A DNA stretch of 47,278 nt, from the NCBI GenBank assembly GCA_964573545.1, contig CAZNJQ010000003.1, positions 1 to 47,278 on the forward strand. Reading direction: 5' to 3'. The position numbers and the translations under genes are program-made. This document shows, in pieces, positions 8,501 through 15,829 of the stretch. The notes under the pieces are model-generated. The model was not told where the DNA came from, made no database searches, and saw nothing but the letters and a program-made list of their open reading frames with translations. This stretch comes from CAZNJQ01 sp964573545 (lineage in GTDB: Bacteria; Patescibacteriota; Minisyncoccia; Phycocordibacterales; UBA2135). Position 1 is the stretch's first letter; each line of letters starts with the position of its first letter.

Positions 8501-8924
8501 CGACTGGTGTCAAAACAGATGATGCGTATTTATCCTGGAATTTCGCAACCGCAGCCGCAGTCGCGGAACCGAAGTATGAGCTCTCGCTTCCCGGAGAACC
8601 CGCACCACTTACAGCAACGCGTGTCGCCGCATCAGAGTTCAAAAACTTCTGAAGCTTCATCACGTCATCGCCCGTGCTTCCCTTGGTAAGATTTCGAGAC
8701 CATGTGTATGGACATACACCTGTCCCCGCAGTCGTACCGCCCTGAAGCGTTCCAAGCTGTGCCTGAAGTGCGCTGATGGTCTGGAGCAAGCTCTGGATCT
8801 GTGCCTGAAGATCTGCCGCAGTCTGCGCGTGCGCAGGAACCGCAAACAGAGTCATGCTCAGCATGAGTGCTGCACCCAGAAGACCAATCGCCATGACAGT
8901 TTTGGATGTAAATATATTACTCAT
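5592..8924 (-). CDS. Giant secreted surface protein with peptidoglycan-binding-like module (interrupted by assembly gap)
   Basis: At least 1,075 readable residues plus a gap of 100 N. In order: signal peptide ending in VPAHA-Q (about residue 33); an amphipathic, coiled-coil-like stretch (ADLQAQIQSLLQTISALQAQ, 36-62); a peptidoglycan-binding-like module (about 75-160: STGDDVMKLQKFLNSDAATR, GAGSPGSESSYFGSATAAAV); a Thr/Pro linker; then a long beta-rich body of repeated Ig-like or S-layer-like domains (TVSSVVVERQG, DLTLKSIRWY, SGTSKTLSMRCN). It ends without a membrane anchor. An S-layer-like or major surface-protein role is inferred from size, secretion and wall-binding module. Frame continuity across the gap is unproven because the gap size is a placeholder. 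Confidence 0.75.
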   Translation of the reverse strand: MSNIFTSKTVMAIGLLGAALMLSMTLFAVPAHAQTAADLQAQIQSLLQTISALQAQLGTLQGGTTAGTGVCPYTWSRNLTKGSTGDDVMKLQKFLNSDAATRVAVSGAGSPGSESSYFGSATAAAVAKFQDKYASSVLTPVGLSKGTGYFGTMTRAKMNESCSGAVSTTPTTPTTPVVVPAGTGLTVTKAADQPANSLAPENAARVPFTKILLTAGNDGPVTVSSVVVERQGLAADTSFSGIVLMNEDGTLIGIEKTLNSEHRATVGTDFTIPAGTTKTVIVGANMDTTGNLATESGDTPSLAVVAVNTAATVRGTFPIVGATHTVNNSLSIGSVTQSRGSLDPGANQTKEVGVTGYTFSSVKFTAGSVEDLTLKSIRWYQSESASAEDIANVKTIVEGVTYDAVKDGRYYTTVFPSGGLVVKKGFSKDISIKADVAGGSDRKIDFDVDRRTDIHLVGNQYGYGIMPAFESSAASTDGAAFSNANNPFYDAAQVTISSGTMNVSTWTAGVPAQNIAVNLANQPIMGLTFDVKGEAVSIASMKFDFTLTDNTGTTIGLGDITNLTLVDQNGAVLAGPADGSGATTKSGSITLTDAVTFPTGITNAILKAKLGTDFATNDTVIASTTPGSTSYFTTVTGQVTGKTITPTPSSAVTGPTQTVKAGALTVTVSSQPTARTVISGANKFEFARYIFDASQSGEDIRVTSIPLYYDTTGTRTDLTNCQLFDGADASAVSLTTGSNVLNPTTSDTASSTSITFDGTGLVLAKGTSKTLSMRCNIKSGVTAKYWWGIDGAATMTSASGITSGQTIGETLNDANGQVMTAAANGSYTVANDTSVLFKAAQAGSADVTLARYRFEAGSTXXXXXXXXXXXXXXXXXXXXXXXXXXXXXXXXXXANATKVYRGLLTIEDVTTTSALSAGTDLYKIKLTAAAGRDVTLHALSFNINVVGLSAISGFQLYGPSGAVNATGVATSSSATAGVGAQEKLRIIFDNAAVDRVIQAGTSKTYSLRADTITSLTASNVETVSIKLLADTAEPSGVQEGGFYNATAHMSTVNQVNNSASTTDRFVWSPNSTTTLTAAVASNSATDWTNGYGLPGYPSVGQDMSTRVFTH
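6246..6345. other. Assembly gap (100 N)
   Basis: Exactly 100 undetermined bases inside the giant surface-protein gene. The round number suggests a scaffolding placeholder, so the true distance, and the unity of the gene, are unknown. A long internal repeat could have broken the assembly here. Confidence 0.99.
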
Positions 8925-9857
8925 AGTAAATTTTTAATACTGTACCTAATTACTGACAATGTTACTGATAAACCGTGCGAACAAAATATTGTTCGCGTGT
9001 AATGCGCCGTGCTCGTGACCAAATTCCGAGACGACGCATTTTTATATTCTTCGCCGATAAATTTCACGAGATTTCGACCACTGAATTCATACGCAATTTC
9101 TATGTGGCTTTACATGCGCCACTCGACCGTTATTTCTAAATGTATACACACTGAAAACGAACATCGATGAATCTTACTTCAATGATGCCTCTTTATTTTG
9201 TTTTCAATGTACGGATGCCTGTCCTTCCGCTCTGTATGCGCCTAACCCACAAAACAACTAAAGTATCCCTTTAGCTATCGGAATGGATTAGCACGATTCT
9301 TCCGTTCAGCCATCCTACATACCATTATAGTATGGGCTGAATAACAGTGTAAAATTATTATGTGGATAACTTTAAACCCTTGATTTCCAAGGGTCTCAAT
9401 CATCCCTATCGCCGCAAATTCCGCAGTTCCCTGAAAAACAAGAAACGGTAGAATATGGGTGTTTTCACATAATAACTAGTGAAAGATACTAACACATTTC
9501 AGCGGAAAATGGCAATTTACGTCTCCGGCATTTCGTGTCGTGGTCACACATCTCAGCATCCCGGATACATCCGATACTCCTCCCAGCAACGTACTTCATA
9601 AAATTCCTAGCATCCTACTGGCAATAATTCCCCACGACAGAACGGCGACGGAACGGGGAATGGACTGCTACGCCCGTATGCGTCCTCCCCCTCTGCCGCT
9701 CAACATCTCTGCGGGAGCCGCGATCTCCTACCACAAACACGCTCCTTAATTAAGTGCCCCCTCTAAAATATGGAATGGGCCTACACGGGGCGCAAACTTC
9801 TTATGGAACAGCTCGAGACAGCGCTTCTTTCGAGTAGAGAGATCGGCCGCCGCTGGG
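8925..9857. other. Long stretch without a recognised gene (about 930 bp)
   Basis: Between the giant surface-protein start and the 3' end of the HTH gene. It contains an inverted repeat GCGAACAA-AATA-TTGTTCGC (8977-8996), a bulged stem pairing TTCAGCC with GGCTGAA (about 9304-9346), and an ACCCTTG/CAAGGGT hairpin (about 9376-9394). A 44-codon plus-strand frame (9770-9904) is open but overlaps the HTH gene end. I found no tRNA, tmRNA, RNase P or SRP RNA signature. The first 300 bases probably hold the promoter and leader of the surface-protein gene. Confidence 0.5.
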
Positions 9858-10724
9858 TCACACGAGCGTATACTTGCTCCATCTTTTTTCGCCAATTTTT
9901 TTAATTATTCCCCTACTTACAAGGGTTGCGAGTTCTCGTTGGACCGTTTTCTCGCCGCATTGCGGCATCGCGCCAGCGATATCCTTTATGTCCGCATGTC
10001 CTTTTGTCCTTAAAAGTCCCACGATTGCCTCGTGTCGCGGATTATATCCTGCAATTTCTTCACTGCCCGCACTCGCGCCGCCTTCTATCACAGGCGCAAC
10101 TGCCCCATCGGTCCCTGAAGGAATAGTTTCGCCCTGATTCCCCGCATTTTCTTTATTTTCTTTTGGTTTTTCAAGAGAATTAGGTCCACTGCCGAGTCCG
10201 CGACCTTGCCTGCGCGCCTGTTTTTCACCACGCGGTAATCGTTCATTGTCAAAAAAATGTTTCGGCAAGAGAAGATTTCCGACAGGGTCACCCCTCAAAA
10301 GTCGCGACTCCACACTCCGACACAGAAGTGTGTATTCCCTTTTCAATATTGAAGTGTTCATTTCAGATATAAGGGCAAGACGGCTCAAAAAATCCAGAAG
10401 AGATACTATGTCGTTCAGTCCTTTGTGAATCGGCGAATACGAGACATCCCGAGTCATGGAATTTTTATTGAAAATCGTGCCGATAAGCAGCATAAAATGC
10501 ACAGCCTTTTCGCGAAGTTCCCACTTAAGCGGCTCACGGACATCGAGAAAATCCGTCAGGAAGTAGACCGCCGTGGTTAATTTCTCTGTCTTTGAGATTA
10601 TAAAGGACAATTCTGTATTGTCCTTTATAACATCGTTTTGAGAATGTCCTTTATAAACCCTTATTTCTTGGCTCTTTTGTGGAGTTGCTCCATGTCCTTT
10701 AGAAATGTCCTTTTGTGTGTCCAT
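9858..10724 (-). CDS. HTH-domain protein, probable autoregulated transcription factor
   Basis: About 288 residues. A central helical domain (TEKLTTAVYFLTDFLDVREP, LKWELREKAVHFMLLIG) is followed by a charged low-complexity linker and a C-terminal winged-helix/DeoR-like HTH (RHEAIVGLLRTKGHADIKDI, GEKTVQRELATLVSRGIIKK, ending RWSKYTLV). To my recollection proteins of this two-part design are common and uncharacterised in Parcubacteria. The frame is open back to 10832, but a promoter (TTACAT-16-TATAAT, 10770-10797 complement) lies inside that extension, so ATG 10724 is preferred. The first 120 bases of the gene carry several copies of a TGTCCTTTATAA-like DNA motif, suggesting operator sites within the gene. 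Confidence 0.65.
   Translation of the reverse strand: MDTQKDISKGHGATPQKSQEIRVYKGHSQNDVIKDNTELSFIISKTEKLTTAVYFLTDFLDVREPLKWELREKAVHFMLLIGTIFNKNSMTRDVSYSPIHKGLNDIVSLLDFLSRLALISEMNTSILKREYTLLCRSVESRLLRGDPVGNLLLPKHFFDNERLPRGEKQARRQGRGLGSGPNSLEKPKENKENAGNQGETIPSGTDGAVAPVIEGGASAGSEEIAGYNPRHEAIVGLLRTKGHADIKDIAGAMPQCGEKTVQRELATLVSRGIIKKIGEKRWSKYTLV
10598..10715. repeat. Cluster of TGTCCTTTATAA-type motifs, including a perfect inverted repeat
   Basis: TTATAAAGGACAAT (10598-10611) and ATTGTCCTTTATAA (10617-10630) form 14-bp perfect arms with a 5-base loop. Further copies: TGTCCTTTATAA at 10644-10655, TGTCCTTTAGAA from 10693 and TGTCCTTTTGTG from 10706. Related copies lie near the 3' end of the same gene (ATCCTTTATGTCC and GTCCTTTTGTCC, about 9980-10010). 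The motif is read in two codon frames (KGH and KD), so DNA rather than protein appears conserved. Confidence 0.8.
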
Positions 10725-10769
10725 GATGTGAATCGAGATACTGTGTCCATTACGCAATTTGTGTCTTTG

Positions 10770-10797
10770 ATTATATAAAAGACATTCCGAAATGTAA
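10770..10797 (-). promoter_or_regulatory. Promoter of the HTH gene
   Basis: Minus strand TTACAT (10792-10797), 16-base spacer, TATAAT (10770-10775). The surrounding GTCTTTTATATAAT resembles the downstream TGTCCTTTATAA motif, as expected if the protein represses itself. Confidence 0.55.
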
Positions 10798-10904
10798 TCT
10801 TTACGGGAGACATTTTTAATCGTGTAACGCATTATTTAACATTTGACTACTGGCATGTGACCATTAACTCGTTCAGTAAAAAACCAGTGATTAAATTGGT
10901 GTGC

Positions 10905-10932
10905 GTCAAAGGTTAATTGTCAAAGGTCAATT
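10905..10932. repeat. 14-bp tandem repeat upstream of ftsK
   Basis: GTCAAAGGTTAATT (10905-10918) is followed directly by GTCAAAGGTCAATT (10919-10932), with one mismatch, about 40-65 bases upstream of the predicted ftsK transcription start. Position and spacing suit an activator or repressor site. Confidence 0.6.
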
Positions 10933-10966
10933 GTTCGTTATGCTCACGAATCCTGCTTAAAATCCG

Positions 10967-10975
10967 TGCTATTAT
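10967..10975 (+). promoter_or_regulatory. Extended -10 promoter of ftsK
   Basis: TG-C-TATTAT (10967-10975) is followed by exactly seven bases and ATG 10983, predicting a leaderless ftsK mRNA. There is no ribosome binding site. Confidence 0.6.
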
Positions 10976-10982
10976 AGAGTCT

Positions 10983-13250
10983 ATGAAACGGAAAAAAGAC
11001 AGCGTATCTCCTCCATCATCTCTCTTTTCGGGACTTAAAGACGAGACGCGGCACTGGATACTGTCGGTTGTATCATTTTCAATTGCACTCTTCTTTGTGC
11101 TTATCGCATTCGACAAGGCGGGAATCGTCGGCACATACGCCCACAAGATACTCGCTTCGCTCTTCGGCATCGGCTACCTGCTCTTCCCCCTTATTTTTTT
11201 TATTGGAGGCATAGTGTTCCTCAAAGAGGAGCGGCCGTTCTTCCTCACGACAACACTCATCGGCGCCCTCTTTTTCTTTCTGTCGGGTCTGGGAACCATC
11301 GAAACAGTGCGTCCGGAGACAGGCGGGATGATAGGAAAAGCGCTTTCGGTGCCCCTTGTCACTCTCTTTGATGTGTATGCGACAACAATACTCCTTGTCG
11401 CGATCGCGCTCATATCGCTTCTCGTGATGCTTGATGCGACGCCGTCAAAGATGCTCCGAGGTTTCTTCGCGTGGGCTCGCGAAAAAGCAAGATTAGGGAA
11501 AGGCGCCGATATGGAAGAAATCCAGATTCAATCGGGTGTATCGGAGCCCGCCGACGACATTCACGAAAACGAGCCTGCTCCTGACGCGGATGATGACGCC
11601 GAGGAGCCGAGTGCGGAGAAAAAACCAGTACGCGCAGAAAAAAAATCCGCTCCTCGGGAAGAAAAAGCCGGGGAACGCGGCGTATTCTCATTCGCTTCTC
11701 TTTTTCGAACGCACGGAAAAGAATACACCTCTCCTCCCCTCTCGCTCCTTGAAACTGATCGCGGAAAGCCAGGCGTTGGCGACGTAAAAGCAAACGTCAA
11801 TATCATTAAACGAACACTCCAGAATTTCGGCATTGATGTCGAAATGGACGAAGTCTCGATTGGGCCGTCGGTCACCCGGTATGCCCTAAAACCCGCCCAG
11901 GGTGTAAAACTCTCGCGGATAGTGGGCCTTCAAAACGACCTCTCTCTCGCGCTCGCCGCGCACCCTATACGAATAGAAGCGCCTATACCGGGAAAATCGC
12001 TTGTCGGCATCGAGATACCGAACAGTAAAAAAACGACTGTGGGACTGGGGTCCCTCATTTCGGTACCCGAGCTTGCGACAACCGAGATGCCGCTCGCATT
12101 CCCTATCGGGAGAAGCATTACCGGGCATCCGATAGTGGGAAACTTGAGCAAGATGCCCCATCTTCTTATTGCGGGAGCGACCGGTTCGGGAAAATCAGTG
12201 ACCATCCACACCATCATAACCTCGCTCTTGTACCGGAATCCCCCTTCCCGCCTGTGCTTCATTATGGTTGACCCGAAACGCGTCGAATTAACCCTCTACA
12301 ACTCAATACCGCACCTCCTCACCCCTGTCATAACCGACCCCAAAAAAGCTATCCTTGCGCTTAAATGGGCGGGAAAAGAAATGGACCGCCGATACGACAT
12401 TCTTGAGCGGGAATCGGTCCGGGATATCGCTTCGTACAATAAAAACATCTATGAACCCGCACATGCCGCGGCAGAAGCGAAAAAAGGGTCGGGTGATGAT
12501 GAAGACGAAACTCAAGAAAAGCCGGAGCTTCCCGAGGCAATGCCATATATCGTCATTATTATCGACGAATTGGCCGATATTATGAGCTCATACCCGCGCG
12601 AGCTTGAGTCCGCTATCGTGCGCATCGCGCAGATGTCCCGCGCCGTCGGTATCCATCTCATCCTCTCGACACAACGTCCGCAGGTAAATATCATCACCGG
12701 CCTCATCAAGGCAAACGTCCCGGCGCGTATCGCCCTTCAGGTCGCCTCTCAAACCGACTCCCGGACCATCCTCGACATGGGGGGTGCCGAAAAGCTTCTC
12801 GGGTCCGGTGACATGCTCTATCTCTCCCCCGAGATGGCAAAACCGGTCCGCCTGCAATCCGCTTTCATCGGAGAGTCGGAGATAAAAAAAGTCGTCGGCT
12901 TCTTATCGCGGCAGACCTATGAGGATGGTCCGCTCTCTCTTAATCTTGCGGGGGAAGGAGAGAAAAACGCGCTTTTTGACTCTGCTCTTGAAACCGAAGA
13001 AGACGATGAGCTGTATGAAGAGGCGCGGGAAACGGTCATACGAGCAGGGAAGGCGTCAACGACATTCCTCCAGCGAAAACTTAAAATAGGATATGCGCGA
13101 GCAGCACGCATTATGGATATCCTTGAAGAAAAAGGTGTCGTTGGCCCCGGAGAGGGTGCAAAACAGCGCGAAGTACTCATCCGGAATGATGATGAGGGGT
13201 ACGGACGGGAGGATGATGCCGACACTGACGATAAAAACTCTGTCTCGTAA
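10983..13250 (+). CDS. ftsK: FtsK/SpoIIIE family DNA translocase
   Basis: A 755-residue inner-membrane motor that pumps chromosomal DNA through the division septum and helps dimer resolution. Four N-terminal transmembrane helices (about residues 25-165) are followed by a short charged linker (about 170-265; much shorter than in E. coli), the alpha/beta motor domain with Walker A GATGSGKS (about 397-405) and Walker B IIIIDELADI (about 525), the STQRP sensor region, and a C-terminal gamma winged helix (KASTTFLQRKLKIGYARAAR) that reads KOPS-like sequences. The frame is open 22 codons further upstream, but the -10 box and leaderless geometry favour ATG 10983. It precedes an anchored Ig-like protein and recA on the same strand. 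Confidence 0.95.
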   Translation: MKRKKDSVSPPSSLFSGLKDETRHWILSVVSFSIALFFVLIAFDKAGIVGTYAHKILASLFGIGYLLFPLIFFIGGIVFLKEERPFFLTTTLIGALFFFLSGLGTIETVRPETGGMIGKALSVPLVTLFDVYATTILLVAIALISLLVMLDATPSKMLRGFFAWAREKARLGKGADMEEIQIQSGVSEPADDIHENEPAPDADDDAEEPSAEKKPVRAEKKSAPREEKAGERGVFSFASLFRTHGKEYTSPPLSLLETDRGKPGVGDVKANVNIIKRTLQNFGIDVEMDEVSIGPSVTRYALKPAQGVKLSRIVGLQNDLSLALAAHPIRIEAPIPGKSLVGIEIPNSKKTTVGLGSLISVPELATTEMPLAFPIGRSITGHPIVGNLSKMPHLLIAGATGSGKSVTIHTIITSLLYRNPPSRLCFIMVDPKRVELTLYNSIPHLLTPVITDPKKAILALKWAGKEMDRRYDILERESVRDIASYNKNIYEPAHAAAEAKKGSGDDEDETQEKPELPEAMPYIVIIIDELADIMSSYPRELESAIVRIAQMSRAVGIHLILSTQRPQVNIITGLIKANVPARIALQVASQTDSRTILDMGGAEKLLGSGDMLYLSPEMAKPVRLQSAFIGESEIKKVVGFLSRQTYEDGPLSLNLAGEGEKNALFDSALETEEDDELYEEARETVIRAGKASTTFLQRKLKIGYARAARIMDILEEKGVVGPGEGAKQREVLIRNDDEGYGREDDADTDDKNSVS

Positions 13251-13267
13251 CGTGGCAAGCAACGTTT

Positions 13268-13615
13268 ATGAATACGAAAGCAAAAACATATGCGCGATTG
13301 ATTTTGTTTCTCATTGCCGCACTTATTGTCTTGGGATATGCTTACGGAAGGACTGAAAATCTGCTCCGGGGGCCTGATATTTCTCTTGTGGAGCCCGCGA
13401 ACGGCGAGACCGTGGCAGAACCGCTCGCCGAAATCACGGGAATAATCAGGAATGCTTCCTTCATCACACTAAACGGCAGGCAGATATATACCGACGAATC
13501 GGGATTTTTCAAAGAGTTCGTGCTTCTCTCGTATGGATACAACGTACTACTGCTTGAGGCGCGGGATAAGTTCGGACGCTCAACAAAAAAAACGATAGAG
13601 TTAGTTTATAAATAA
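13268..13615 (+). CDS. Single-span membrane protein with Ig-like extracytoplasmic domain
   Basis: 115 residues: basic start, one transmembrane helix (about 9-27, RLILFLIAALIVLGYAYG) and a beta-sandwich of about 80 residues (LVEPANGETVAEPLAEITGI, FITLNGRQIYTDESGFFKEF, NVLLLEARDKFGRSTKKTIE). The pattern matches the glucodextranase B-like / Ig-like fold often seen in small anchored proteins of Parcubacteria. It lies 17 bases after ftsK and just before recA, so the three may be co-transcribed. Its role is unknown; a structural envelope or division function would fit the neighbour but is inference. Confidence 0.8.
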   Translation: MNTKAKTYARLILFLIAALIVLGYAYGRTENLLRGPDISLVEPANGETVAEPLAEITGIIRNASFITLNGRQIYTDESGFFKEFVLLSYGYNVLLLEARDKFGRSTKKTIELVYK

Positions 13616-13631
13616 TATAAGATTGCTGTAT

Positions 13632-14654
13632 ATGAATATGACTAAAAAACAGAAAGAAAAGGAGCTCCACATAAGCGCGCTCGAAAACACGCTCTCTGCA
13701 ATTAAAACAAAATTCGGGGAGGGAGCCATCATGAAGCTGGGGGACCATCCAAAAGTAAACATTGATGCCGTTTCCACCGGTTCAATCGGCCTTGACCACG
13801 CATTGGGCGTCGGCGGCCTTCCTCGCGGACGTATTGTTGAGATTTTTGGGCCTGAATCAAGCGGAAAAACCACTCTGTCGCTCCATGTCATCGCCGAAGC
13901 CCAGAAAAAAGGCGGCATATGCGCGTTTATAGACGCCGAGCATGCGATGGATCCGGAATACACGAAGAAACTCGGAGTAAACATCGATGAACTTCTCATC
14001 TCACAGCCCGACACCGGGGAGCAGGCGCTTGAAATTGCGGAGAGTCTTGTGCGTTCGGGAAAAATTGATGTCGTTGTTATTGACTCGGTCGCGGCACTCA
14101 CCCCTAAAGATGAAATCGAGGGAGAGATGGGCGCGCACCATGTCGGAAAGCAGGCGCGGCTTATGTCTCAGGCACTCCGCAAATTGACAGCAATCGTCGC
14201 AAAAAGTAAAACCATCGTCATTTTCATAAACCAGATCCGTATGCAGATAGGCGTCATGTTCGGAAATCCGGAAACGACACCGGGTGGCAAAGCGCTTAAA
14301 TTCTATACATCCGTGCGCATTGATGTCCGGAGAATCGCCCAGATCAAAAAGGGAGACGAGGTTATCGGCGCACGAACGCGCGCAAAAGTGGTAAAAAATA
14401 AAGTCGCGGCGCCGTTTAAGGCGGCGGAATTCGACTTCATCCACGGAGAAGGGATTTCCCGCGAGGGCGAGATGCTGGCGCTCGGAGAGAAATTCGGCAT
14501 TATAGAGAAGTCAGGATCATCGTATGCATTCGGAGAAGAAAAATTGGGGCGCGGATACGATGCCGCCCGCCAGATGCTCAAAGAGAACGTGAAGGTGCGA
14601 AACGACATCCTGAAGGCGATCCACGCAAAACTTAAAGAAGAACCGCACGCATAG
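13632..14654 (+). CDS. recA: Recombinase RecA
   Basis: About 340 residues, normal for the family. It forms the ATP-dependent filament on single-stranded DNA for strand exchange and for the SOS signal. Visible motifs are Walker A GPESSGKT (about 73-80), DAEHAMDPEY, Walker B VVVIDSVAAL, loop 1 EIEGEMGAHHVGKQARLMSQ, the NQIRMQIGVMFGNPETTPGG loop-2 region and a C-terminal domain with GEGISREGEMLALG. A TTG at 13623 is also in frame; ATG 13632 is chosen, with ATG 13638 possible. No LexA-type box was found upstream; the gene starts 16 bases after the preceding stop. Confidence 0.98.
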   Translation: MNMTKKQKEKELHISALENTLSAIKTKFGEGAIMKLGDHPKVNIDAVSTGSIGLDHALGVGGLPRGRIVEIFGPESSGKTTLSLHVIAEAQKKGGICAFIDAEHAMDPEYTKKLGVNIDELLISQPDTGEQALEIAESLVRSGKIDVVVIDSVAALTPKDEIEGEMGAHHVGKQARLMSQALRKLTAIVAKSKTIVIFINQIRMQIGVMFGNPETTPGGKALKFYTSVRIDVRRIAQIKKGDEVIGARTRAKVVKNKVAAPFKAAEFDFIHGEGISREGEMLALGEKFGIIEKSGSSYAFGEEKLGRGYDAARQMLKENVKVRNDILKAIHAKLKEEPHA

Positions 14655-14671
14655 AACACAGCGAGCAGAAA

Positions 14672-14714
14672 AAAAATCCCCCTTCCGCCAGTTCGGCAAA
14701 GGGGAATTTTTGTT
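14672..14714. terminator. Terminator shared by recA and the convergent membrane gene
   Basis: AATCCCCCTTCCGCC and GGCAAAGGGGAATT pair around AGTTC with small bulges, with A-run and T-run flanks, between convergent genes ending at 14654 and 14734. Confidence 0.75.
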
Positions 14715-14733
14715 TGCGGTCGGAGAATATCCG

Positions 14734-15069
14734 TTATGCGCGCACAAACGCTTTCCGGTAGTGCGAAAATCGGCGGCGCTGCACGATATCCCGCGCGAAA
14801 AGCAGCGCAACGGCGACAATCGAGAGGAGAAGCATCTGCGTGACGAACTCGGTCTCCACAAGCGCCGAGCGGAAAAATGCATAACTTGCCGCAAGACTGC
14901 CGTCAAAATGCCAGTTCGCGATGACATTCTTCACGGACACGTACGACATGAGCCGCCATGCGAGAAGCGCCACAAGGGCCGCTTTGATAGTAAGCGCGTT
15001 GAATACCTGGCGCGCAAACCAGATAACGTACACCCGTCGCATAATGCTTTTTGTAAGGTCGTATGTCAT
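14734..15069 (-). CDS. Small two-span membrane protein paired with a sigma factor
   Basis: 111 residues with two hydrophobic helices (about 24-45, FNALTIKAALVALLAWRLMS, and 76-95, VTQMLLLSIVAVALLFA) and a basic C-terminus (RDIVQRRRFSHYRKA). No family recognised. It starts only 17 bases after the stop of an ECF-type sigma factor gene and is very probably co-transcribed with it. Downstream partners of ECF sigma genes are often membrane anti-sigma factors, so that role is a reasonable guess, but no recognisable anti-sigma domain (zinc-binding or ASD-like) is visible and the cytoplasmic part is very short. Confidence 0.65.
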   Translation of the reverse strand: MTYDLTKSIMRRVYVIWFARQVFNALTIKAALVALLAWRLMSYVSVKNVIANWHFDGSLAASYAFFRSALVETEFVTQMLLLSIVAVALLFARDIVQRRRFSHYRKAFVRA

Positions 15070-15086
15070 ATCGCAAATAATAATTA

Positions 15087-15656
15087 TTAATTAGTTCGCA
15101 AATTTTTGTTAACTTTTTTAAATTCCCGCTTCGCGCGATAGATCCGCGTCTTTATCGCCGATACGGAGACGCTCTCCATGGCGGCAATCTCCTTCTGGGG
15201 CATCCCGTCAAGGAAATGAAGTTTCAGCACGCGGCTCAATTGTTTCGGCATGCGCGAGAGAATAGAGATGACATAGTCATATGTCTCGACATCGTCTACT
15301 TTCTCAGGGAACGATTCGTATACCTCTCGTTCGACGCGCGCAAGCGCCCCATCATCCTTTTTTAACTTTTGATAATACGAAAAGGTCGTATTTAAAAGGA
15401 TTTTATACCCCCAGGACTTGAACGATGCGCCCTCCTGAACCTGAAATCGTGCGGCATTCAGGTATATTTTAACGAACGTTTCCTGGACGATATCGTTCAC
15501 TTCTTCGCGGTCACCGATAATCCCCCGCACCTTGTTGCGGAAGGGGTCCTGGTACCGTTTTATCAAAACCTCAAAAACAGCGGGTTTTTTGACCGAGAGA
15601 AAGAGAACTTCTTCGTCGCGCTTTTCTTCGCCCGTATAATAGTCGTCATCCAACAT
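15087..15656 (-). CDS. ECF-type sigma-70 family RNA polymerase sigma factor
   Basis: 189 residues with the two-domain ECF layout. Sigma-2 is seen in FEVLIKRYQDPFRNKVRGII and DIVQETFVKIYLNAARF (about 28-80). Sigma-4 is the C-terminal HTH (LKLHFLDGMPQKEIAAMESV, VSAIKTRIYRAKREFKK, about 140-183). It redirects RNA polymerase to a specific promoter set. Minus-strand TATAGT with upstream TG (15670-15675) lies 13 bases before the start. The following gene encodes a small membrane protein (possible anti-sigma). The divergent neighbours are lipoprotein genes, so an envelope regulon would be plausible; no shared promoter motif was proven. Confidence 0.9.
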   Translation of the reverse strand: MLDDDYYTGEEKRDEEVLFLSVKKPAVFEVLIKRYQDPFRNKVRGIIGDREEVNDIVQETFVKIYLNAARFQVQEGASFKSWGYKILLNTTFSYYQKLKKDDGALARVEREVYESFPEKVDDVETYDYVISILSRMPKQLSRVLKLHFLDGMPQKEIAAMESVSVSAIKTRIYRAKREFKKVNKNLRTN

Positions 15657-15759
15657 AATCGTATGTTCTACTATATCATGAAAAATTATGCAAATCTAAT
15701 AAGGCTTTTTTACCAGGTGTTTGACATGCTTCATGCCTGTGTTGAAAAATGTATTTTTA

Positions 15760-15788
15760 TTGTCTTTTGCAAGAGAACATACTAGAAT
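15760..15788 (+). promoter_or_regulatory. Promoter of the glycine-zipper lipoprotein gene
   Basis: TTGTCT (15760-15765), 17-base spacer, TAGAAT (15783-15788). The gene has a true leader of about 35 bases with a ribosome binding site. Confidence 0.5.
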
Positions 15789-15829
15789 CCAACACAGATT
15801 TTAACCTCTATGGGAGCCGGGAGGGTTCC

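Noticed and set aside
8977..8996. LexA-type SOS box (CGAAC...GTTCG)
   Set aside because: The half-site spacing is eight bases rather than four, and it is upstream of a surface-protein gene, not recA.
9540..9749. Plus-strand frame of 69 codons in the long intergenic region
   Set aside because: No start signal and no protein-like composition (Pro/Ser/His-rich).
9770..9904. 44-codon plus-strand frame with plausible protein composition
   Set aside because: Overlaps the 3' end of the convergent HTH gene and has no promoter or ribosome site; could be a gene remnant but not supportable.
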